This document shows positions 5,493 through 10,193 of a stretch of DNA of 10,193 nucleotides, piece by piece. Below the pieces are notes generated by a model. The model searched no databases. It was not told the DNA's origin and worked only from the letters and a program-made list of their open reading frames with translations. A program made the position numbers and the translations under genes. The stretch is from assembly GCA_937997355.1 (NCBI GenBank), contig CALKTZ010001192.1:1-10193 (forward strand), written 5' to 3'. Every line of letters starts with the position of its first letter. Within the stretch, counting starts at the first letter, position 1. This stretch comes from an uncultured Planctomycetales bacterium (GTDB lineage: Bacteria > Planctomycetota > Planctomycetia > Isosphaerales > Isosphaeraceae).

Positions 5493-6869
5493 ATGTTGTG
5501 GCGACACCTTCGGCTGGTCCGGGCCTGGGGGGCTGCGGGCCTGGTCATCGGCTCATCCGTGCTCGCCGCGCCCCACGCGGCCGCGCAACTGAAGCTGGAA
5601 GCCCCCTCGGAATCCGAAATCACGGCAAGGCCGGCCGAGGTCGATAGCCAGACGGTCGACATCCTGAAAGCGCGCAAGGATGGAGACCTCGGTGTCGTGG
5701 TCCGTGGCCAGGGCCAGGGCCGTGTCAAATTCTCGCTCAGCAACAAATCCTCGAAACGATTGAACGTCGTCATCCCGCCCGGGATGGTCGCCGCCTCGGG
5801 GGTTGCTCAAGGGGGAGGGGGAGGCCGCGGTCTGCAAAGCATGGGACTCGGCGCGGTGAACAACCGCCCCGGAGGCTTCGGCCAGTTCCAGGCCGCGGAA
5901 AAGGTCGCCGGTCTCCGGTCAGTCCCCGCCACTCCCGAGACGAGCCCCACCTCTGGGATCGCCGTCCCGATTGGCGAGACGATCGAGTTGATGGTGCCCG
6001 CGGTCTGCCTGAATTTCGGGCTCGCGACCCCCACCCCTCGCGATACCTTCGAACTCAAGGATGTGGACGATTACACGTCCGACGTCCGGGTCCGAAAGGC
6101 CCTGCGAAGCCTCGCCTCCTACGGCACCAGCGTGGGCGTCGCCCAGGCGGCCATGTGGAAGGTCTGCAACGACGTTCCCTTCGAGACGATGGCTTCGCAA
6201 GGCGCGAAGATCATGAACTCGTACGAAATCGCCCTGGCCTCCCGCTTCGTCGAGGCGCTCGACTCGTCGAGCGCGACCGACCTCGTCGACCCTAATTATT
6301 TCTCTCAGGGTCGCCTCTTCGTCCAGGTTGCCGCGGACAAAACTTCGGCGGAAGCCGCTCGGCGGATCTCCGAGCAGCTCGAAGGGTTGAGGTTGCTCGG
6401 CTTGCCGGTCCGCGTCGTCGGTTCCGATGAGGACCCGAACGCGTCGGCCCCGGCGCTCTACCTGAAGGTCAGCCTGGACGGCTCCGAAAAAGGCGAAGTC
6501 CGAGGACGCATCCTGGCCAGCTCCTGCCAGCAGGCCGACAACTGGACCCCGCTCGGGAAGACGGGCTTCGTCCACGAGGGTTCGATGGAAATCTTCGACG
6601 GAGAAACGCTCGCCCGGCTGCTCGACAAGACCGTCTCCTCGGCCTTCGTCTCGATCAAGACGATGAAGCGGTTGCCGAATAGCACGACCTTCAAGGTGGA
6701 AAACCGCCTCCCCTTCACTGTCGCCGGGCTGATCGTGAAGACCGACGCCTCCGCCGGCGCCCCGAGCGTTCCTTTCGAGGGCCTGGGCATCGGCCCCGTC
6801 CGATCGTCGCTCGTGCAGATCCAGGCCGCCTCGGCCATCATCGACTCCGTTCAGTTGAACGGACTCTGA
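5493..6869 (+). CDS. Exported protein of unknown function (458 residues)
   Basis: I do not recognise a named family. ATG 5493 is chosen because AAAGG lies nine bases upstream and the protein then begins with a good signal peptide: basic MLWRHLRLVRAW, hydrophobic GAAGLVIGSSVLAA, and a cut near AAA-Q (31/32). The mature part starts with a beta-like segment (VKFSLSNKSSKRLNVVIPPG) and a Gly-rich linker. Next is VPAVCLNFGLATPTP with Cys172, then ALRSLASYG and VAQAAMWKVCNDVPFETMA with Cys225. The C-terminal half contains GRLFVQVAADKTSAEAARRI and a closing strand-rich region. Motifs such as VIPPG and VCLNFG..TP suggest a conserved planctomycete secreted family, but that is memory, not a search. It is a single-gene unit, divergent from the SDR and closed by a strong terminator. 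Its location after export (periplasm, surface or medium) cannot be decided. Confidence 0.85.
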   Translation: MLWRHLRLVRAWGAAGLVIGSSVLAAPHAAAQLKLEAPSESEITARPAEVDSQTVDILKARKDGDLGVVVRGQGQGRVKFSLSNKSSKRLNVVIPPGMVAASGVAQGGGGGRGLQSMGLGAVNNRPGGFGQFQAAEKVAGLRSVPATPETSPTSGIAVPIGETIELMVPAVCLNFGLATPTPRDTFELKDVDDYTSDVRVRKALRSLASYGTSVGVAQAAMWKVCNDVPFETMASQGAKIMNSYEIALASRFVEALDSSSATDLVDPNYFSQGRLFVQVAADKTSAEAARRISEQLEGLRLLGLPVRVVGSDEDPNASAPALYLKVSLDGSEKGEVRGRILASSCQQADNWTPLGKTGFVHEGSMEIFDGETLARLLDKTVSSAFVSIKTMKRLPNSTTFKVENRLPFTVAGLIVKTDASAGAPSVPFEGLGIGPVRSSLVQIQAASAIIDSVQLNGL

Positions 6870-6905
6870 TCCGACGCGCGTCAAATATCGCAAGCATTGA
6901 TCTGA

Positions 6906-6955
6906 GGCCAGGCTTCCCACGCCAACGGGCAAGGGAGCTTGGCCTTTTTGCTTTT
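6906..6955 (+). terminator. Intrinsic terminator of the 458-residue exported protein gene
   Basis: GGCCAGGCTTCCC (6906-6918) pairs with GGGAGCTTGGCC (6933-6944), giving about 12 pairs with one G-U and one bulged T. TTTTTGCTTTT follows directly. It starts 37 bp after the stop codon. This is a textbook Rho-independent terminator and isolates the gene from the CHRD gene downstream. Confidence 0.87.
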
Positions 6956-7065
6956 GATGATTTCCATGCGGTATTTTTTTCTCGATAATCCGACACATTT
7001 CCTTGAAAAAACGCACAGGAAATAACTAACTCGGACTCCTTAAGTTCAAAATATTTCGTTTTTCC

Positions 7066-7094
7066 TTGACCGGTTCATACCGAGCTTTTATTGT
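7066..7094 (+). promoter_or_regulatory. Likely sigma-70-type promoter of the CHRD gene
   Basis: TTGACC (7066-7071) and TATTGT (7089-7094) are separated by exactly 17 bp and match the -35 and -10 consensus at 5/6 and 4/6. They lie in AT-rich DNA between the upstream terminator and the CHRD start, which would give a leader of about 120 nt. CGGTACCGGT at 7095-7104, just after the -10, overlaps two 6-bp palindromes and partly mirrors ACCGG at 7070-7074. It might be an operator. Confidence 0.5.
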
Positions 7095-7109
7095 CGGTAC
7101 CGGTGCAGC

Positions 7110-7147
7110 GCTCACATCGTTTATCTCGTGATCTATCTCGTGTGAGC
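7110..7147 (+). promoter_or_regulatory. Inverted repeat and tandem 9-mer in the CHRD mRNA leader
   Basis: GCTCACA (7110-7116) and TGTGAGC (7141-7147) are perfect inverted copies. The interval holds TATCTCGTG at 7122-7130 and again, with its end overlapping the right arm, at 7134-7142. If transcription starts near 7101, this would fold near the 5' end of the transcript, or on DNA act as an operator. It matches no riboswitch class I know. Confidence 0.3.
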
Positions 7148-7224
7148 ATGCACTCGTACTATCTTGTCGTACTCAATCTCGAATCTCCCATTCCTTTCAA
7201 TCCTTCTTGCAGGGAGGTATTCCC

Positions 7225-7830
7225 ATGGTTCGCCTGTGCGGTTCCCTCATCCTCGCGACTTCCTTCCTGTTCGCCGCGCAAAGCAGCCAGGCCGCCATTC
7301 TCGTCTACACGGCCGATCTCAGCGGTCCGAATGAAGCTCCGCCGAATGCATCGCCCGGGACGGGCTTCGCCGAAGTTGACATCGATACGCTCCTCCACAC
7401 GATGACGATCGACATCACATTCAGCGGGCTCCTCGGCAACACGACGGCCTCGCATATTCACAGCGCCACCCTGGTCGCCGGGACGGGGACGGCCGGCGTC
7501 GCCACGACGACTCCAACATTCCCAGGCTTTCCTCTCGGGGTGACGAGCGGATCGTATCTCCAAACATTCGATCTCACGCTCACTTCGTCCTACAATCCTT
7601 CGTACGTCACGGCGAATGGAGGGACGGCAGCGGGTGCCGAGACGGCACTCCTGGCCGGACTCGCCGCGGGCAAGGCCTACCTGAACATTCATTCCAACCT
7701 GTTTCCCGGCGGTGAGATTCGCGGGTTCCTCGTGCCCGTCCCGGAACCTTCGAGCATCTTGCTGCTCGGCGCCGGCATTGTTGGCATGACGGTTTACGGG
7801 CGGCGGCGGATCGTCTCGCGGCACGGTTGA
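7225..7830 (+). CDS. CHRD domain protein with PEP-CTERM sorting signal
   Basis: This 201-residue exported protein begins at ATG 7225, seven bases after a strong GGGAGG; a TTG at 7207 is rejected. Residues 1-23 are a signal peptide (hydrophobic LILATSFLFAA, cut near SQA-A). Residues about 26-168 form a CHRD (chordin-type) domain: YTADLSGPNEAPPNASPGTG, then ASHIHSATLVAGTG with the usual HIH, and YLNIHSNLFPGGEIRGFL, which matches the Y-x-N-x-H...PGGEIRG signature. Residues 172-201 are a PEP-CTERM tail: VPEPSS, a hydrophobic span LLLGAGIVGMTVYG, then basic RRRIVSRHG. Proteins with this tail are handled by exosortase and usually end up at the cell surface or in an extracellular matrix. What the CHRD domain binds in bacteria is not established. 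No exosortase gene is in the window. It is a single-gene unit. Confidence 0.95.
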   Translation: MVRLCGSLILATSFLFAAQSSQAAILVYTADLSGPNEAPPNASPGTGFAEVDIDTLLHTMTIDITFSGLLGNTTASHIHSATLVAGTGTAGVATTTPTFPGFPLGVTSGSYLQTFDLTLTSSYNPSYVTANGGTAAGAETALLAGLAAGKAYLNIHSNLFPGGEIRGFLVPVPEPSSILLLGAGIVGMTVYGRRRIVSRHG

Positions 7831-7871
7831 GCAAGGAGGCAAGCATATTACGCCCCTGCTCGCGCACGGTC

Positions 7872-7911
7872 GCATCCTCCGATCGACTCCCGGTTGCCGA
7901 TCGGAGGATGC
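7872..7911. terminator. Perfect 14-bp hairpin between the convergent CHRD and HEAT genes
   Basis: GCATCCTCCGATCG (7872-7885) and CGATCGGAGGATGC (7898-7911) are exact inverted copies around a 12-base loop. The hairpin lies 41 bp after the CHRD stop and 25 bp after the HEAT stop, so it can serve both transcripts. Neither side has a T-tract. It is most likely a bidirectional terminator or an mRNA 3' end stabiliser. Confidence 0.6.
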
Positions 7912-7936
7912 AATGAAGAACATCACGCGCCTTCGA

Positions 7937-9370
7937 TCAATTGGAGTCGGCCGTCTTCGTTTTGTCGTCCTGGTCTTCCTGGATCTTCTCGATGGCTTCC
8001 TTGGCCGCGGCTCGAACGCTGCCGGCGGGATCCTGGGTGAGGAGACCATTGAGCGGGCCGAGAGCATCCTTGGCCGCATCTCCAAGCTCTCCGAGGGCGA
8101 ATGCCAGCTCGTGCCGGACATCGTCATCCGGGTCCTGGAGCGACTGGATGAGGGCCAAAACCGACTCGGGATTCTCGGGGCCGATCTCGCCCAGGGCATA
8201 GGCGGCTGCTAATCGAACGCTCGGCACCTTATCCCGCAGGGCGGCAATTACCTGAGGCGAAGCGGGGAGCGCGTTCGGCCCGATCGCGGCCAGACCATAG
8301 GCCGCAACCTTGCGGACGTCCTCATCCGGGTCGGAGAGGGCCTGCCCTAGCGCCGAGGCGGCATCCTTGGCGGACGGCCCCATCTCGCCCAGGGCGTAGA
8401 TCGCCTTCTTGCGCACTTCCAGGTCGTCGTCGCCGATCGCTATGACGAGCATGGGGACGGCCGCCTTGGCATCCGGGCCGATGATCGAGAGCGATTGCGC
8501 GGCATCGTGGCGAACCCCGGGGTCGCTGTCCTTGAGCGCCTGGCCGAGGGCCGTCGCCGAGGCCCTTGCTTCCGGCCCCATCTCTCCGAGGGCATAGGCC
8601 GCGGAGCGGCGGATCGAAAAATCCTTGTCGTTCGTGAGGACCTTGGCGAGGGCCGCGACGGCCGGCTTGGCCTCCGGCCCCATTGCTCCGATCGCCTCGA
8701 CGGCAGACTTGCGAACTCCGTCGTCGGCGTCTTCGAGTGCCTTGGCGAGCATGGGGGCGGCATCCGCGGCGTCGGGTCCGATCTCCCCGAGGGCGAAGGC
8801 CGACGCCTGGCGGACATCCACGTCGTTGTCGGTGGTCAGCGCAATCGCCAGCGGCTGAGTCGCCGCCTTGGCCTCTTCGCCAACACTTCCCAGGGCATAG
8901 GCCGCGGCATGGCGGACGGTCTCGTTCGAATCATTGAGCGCCCGGGCCAATTCCGGCACGGCCCCCTTGGCATAGGTCCCCATGTTCCCGATCGCGAAGA
9001 TTGCCGCCCGGCGGACCAACGGCGATTGATCCTTCACCGCGCCTCGGATCGCATCGAGCGAGGCCTTGGCCGCCGGCCCGAAATTTCCCAGAGAAAGGGC
9101 GGCCGCGTGACGGACCGCGGGATCGGAATCGGCCAGCAGGCCGCCAACCTTCCGGATCGCGTCCTTGGTCAAGTCCGGGCCGAAGGAGCCGAGGGCAACG
9201 GCTGCCTGACGGCGATTGGCGGCATCGGCGTCGCCGATTTGCGTCAACCACTGTTCGATCGACTTACCCTGTGGCTCCTGTGCCCAACCGACACCCCCGC
9301 CGGCCATCGACGCATAGCAAACAAAACCGAGGAAGATTCTCGCTCGGATCGTCATCGTTGTCGTCCTCAT
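7937..9370 (-). CDS. Exported HEAT-repeat (PBS-lyase-like) protein
   Basis: This 477-residue protein starts with a signal peptide (hydrophobic IFLGFVCYASMAGGGVG, cut near GWA-Q at 30/31). The rest is about 13 tandem HEAT-like repeats of about 33 residues, from about 37 to 465. A typical unit reads AVPELARALNDSNETVRHAA followed by AYALGSVGEEAKA: helix, D-x-x-x-VR turn, helix with ALGxxGPxA. Such repeats build a curved scaffold for binding other proteins, and no catalytic motif is present. The tail is charged (EDQDDKTKTADSN). The start at ATG 9370 overlaps the upstream stop as ATGA, which suggests translational coupling. ATG 9355 (MTIRARIF) is also credible because AGGA lies eight bases before it. 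The partner gene upstream encodes a His/Gly-rich protein, so the two may act together in the periplasm or at the surface. Confidence 0.92.
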   Translation of the reverse strand: MRTTTMTIRARIFLGFVCYASMAGGGVGWAQEPQGKSIEQWLTQIGDADAANRRQAAVALGSFGPDLTKDAIRKVGGLLADSDPAVRHAAALSLGNFGPAAKASLDAIRGAVKDQSPLVRRAAIFAIGNMGTYAKGAVPELARALNDSNETVRHAAAYALGSVGEEAKAATQPLAIALTTDNDVDVRQASAFALGEIGPDAADAAPMLAKALEDADDGVRKSAVEAIGAMGPEAKPAVAALAKVLTNDKDFSIRRSAAYALGEMGPEARASATALGQALKDSDPGVRHDAAQSLSIIGPDAKAAVPMLVIAIGDDDLEVRKKAIYALGEMGPSAKDAASALGQALSDPDEDVRKVAAYGLAAIGPNALPASPQVIAALRDKVPSVRLAAAYALGEIGPENPESVLALIQSLQDPDDDVRHELAFALGELGDAAKDALGPLNGLLTQDPAGSVRAAAKEAIEKIQEDQDDKTKTADSN

Positions 9371-10193
9371 CGTATTTGGTGCTCGTTCTGGATTCGGGTT
9401 CGATCTCGACTCTCATGAATCCTCAGGGGTCCTGGTGTCGCCCGCTGACCCCCTCCGTGCGCATGGCCGCCGGCCGCCGCGTGATGGGCGCCGTGGTTCC
9501 CTCCGGTTCGCCCCCCCGCCCCGCGGTGGCCGGTGCCCCGGTGAGCGGCCGAGGAGTGACTGGCGTGATGCGCCGCCGCATGGTGCCCTGCGGTGTGATG
9601 GCCGGAGTTGGCGTGGTGGGTGTGGCTCGAATGGTGGGCATGCCGGGAGTGATGCTCGTGATGCGATTCGTGACTCCCTCGCCCCGAGTGATTGTTGTTC
9701 CAATTGCGGTGGCTGCCGCTCCAGCCTCCTCCTCCGTTCCAGCCTCCTCCGCCCCACCAGCCGGCTCCATTCCAGCCACGGTTCCAGCCGCGATTCCAGT
9801 TGTGGCCGCGATAAAAGCCGCTGTGCCAGGAGCTGCCGTTGTTCCAGGCATAGCCCGGGTAGAGCCGATGGCCATACCACGGGTTCCAGCCGTTGAACCA
9901 GCCGTAGTTGTTGGAAGTGCCCGATGGGACCGCGTAGCGGTTGTAATCCACGGCCCAGTTCGAGGTCGGGTAATAGGCCGAGGCGCTGGTCTGGGCGGCG
10001 TCGGGGAGGGGTTGTGCGCTGGGGGTCAGGTCGTCAACCACCCGGGCCTGATAACCCGACTCCCGAACCTCGGCGGCAATCTGATTTGCCTTGTCCTTCG
10101 AGCGGACCTCGCTGTAGATCTGCCAGGGATCGGTCGCGGAAGGCCGGTAATTGACCCGATAGGAGATTGACGACGCAGTTGTCTGATCGCCTC
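9367..10193 (-). CDS. His/Gly/Trp/Asn-rich low-complexity protein, 5' end outside the window
   Basis: The visible 274 residues run from the right edge to the TGA at 9367-9369; the start is not included. A GTG at 10041 is in frame, but coding clearly extends beyond it. The first 45 visible residues (DPWQIYSEVRSKDKANQIAA then EVRESGYQARVV) look like a small SPOR-like module: W-x-x-Y, A-x-x-x-A, G-Y-x-A-x-V. Next is a Tyr/Trp/Asn-rich stretch (YYPTSNWAVDYNRY, NWNRGWNRGWNGAGWWGGGG). Then follows a segment of about 75 residues dense in His (HESHHEHHSRHAHHSSHTHH) and ending with Gly/Ala/His and a basic tail. His clusters can bind metal, and Trp/Gly repeats are common in surface proteins, but no function is established. 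The stop overlaps the HEAT-repeat start by four bases, indicating one operon. Confidence 0.75.
   Translation of the reverse strand, partial: GDQTTASSISYRVNYRPSATDPWQIYSEVRSKDKANQIAAEVRESGYQARVVDDLTPSAQPLPDAAQTSASAYYPTSNWAVDYNRYAVPSGTSNNYGWFNGWNPWYGHRLYPGYAWNNGSSWHSGFYRGHNWNRGWNRGWNGAGWWGGGGWNGGGGWSGSHRNWNNNHSGRGSHESHHEHHSRHAHHSSHTHHANSGHHTAGHHAAAHHASHSSAAHRGTGHRGAGGRTGGNHGAHHAAAGGHAHGGGQRATPGPLRIHESRDRTRIQNEHQIR

Larger units (their letters stand above)
6956..7224. other. AT-rich intergenic region before the CHRD gene
   Basis: The full gap runs from 6870 to 7224. Its left part holds the terminator at 6906-6955. The rest is noticeably AT-richer than the coding DNA and contains the promoter and leader repeats listed separately. 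No further gene is seen. Confidence 0.5.

Noticed and set aside
5919..7016. Minus-strand frame of about 365 codons across the 458-residue gene
   Set aside because: It crosses a strong terminator, is Arg/Gly/Asp-rich and opposes a well-supported exported protein.
8000..9200. CRISPR-like or tandem DNA repeat array
   Set aside because: The period is exactly 99 bp, in frame with HEAT-like protein repeats, and there are no conserved repeats with unique spacers.
8495..9418. Plus-strand frame of about 307 codons opposite the HEAT gene
   Set aside because: Its apparent repeats are the mirror of the HEAT repeats; no independent start or product.
9001..10170. Plus-strand frame of about 389 codons with Val/Ala/Pro-rich sequence
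   Set aside because: It is the antisense of the HEAT and His/Gly-rich genes; low complexity explains its length.

Overview
The window looks like ordinary chromosomal DNA from a planctomycete, most likely of the Isosphaeraceae/Gemmatales type. The reasons are the high GC content, short transcription units that switch strand often, and several family hallmarks. These are an N-terminal LEDRCLMSAD export-type motif, a CHRD-domain protein with a PEP-CTERM tail, a secreted protein made of tandem 33-residue HEAT-like repeats, and a His/Gly/Trp-rich low-complexity protein. I see no tRNA, rRNA, transposase, phage gene, CRISPR array or toxin/defence cassette.

Layout. 1-1625 (minus): a large exported protein of uncertain function, cut by the left window edge and split by a one-base frameshift near 697-701. 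1626-1957: non-coding, with a tandem 10-bp repeat. 1958-3064 (minus): an acyl-CoA dehydrogenase-like flavoprotein. 3136-3596 (plus, divergent, 71-bp gap): a Nudix hydrolase with a perfect Nudix box but a second one-base frameshift near 3505-3510. 3634-4128 (minus): a small protein with two ACT domains. 4337-5164 (minus): a short-chain dehydrogenase/reductase whose catalytic Ser and Lys are replaced. 5165-5492: a divergent intergenic region with a palindrome and a tiny open frame behind a strong Shine-Dalgarno. 5493-6869 (plus): an exported 458-residue protein of unknown function, followed by a convincing intrinsic terminator. 7225-7830 (plus): the CHRD/PEP-CTERM protein with its own likely promoter. 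7872-7911: a perfect 14-bp hairpin between convergent genes. 7937-9370 (minus): the exported HEAT-repeat protein. 9367-10193 (minus, runs off the right edge): the His/Gly-rich protein, whose stop overlaps the HEAT start as ATGA, so the two probably form an operon.

How the genes relate. Only the last two genes are clearly linked. The others look like independent housekeeping or cell-surface genes. At least four of the nine proteins (1-1625, 5493, 7225, 7937) carry export signals, so much of the window is about the cell envelope or exterior. No convincing multi-gene novel system is present. The points most worth following are the two single-base frame breaks, the SDR without its catalytic residues, the HEAT/His-rich gene pair and the unrecognised 458-residue exported protein.
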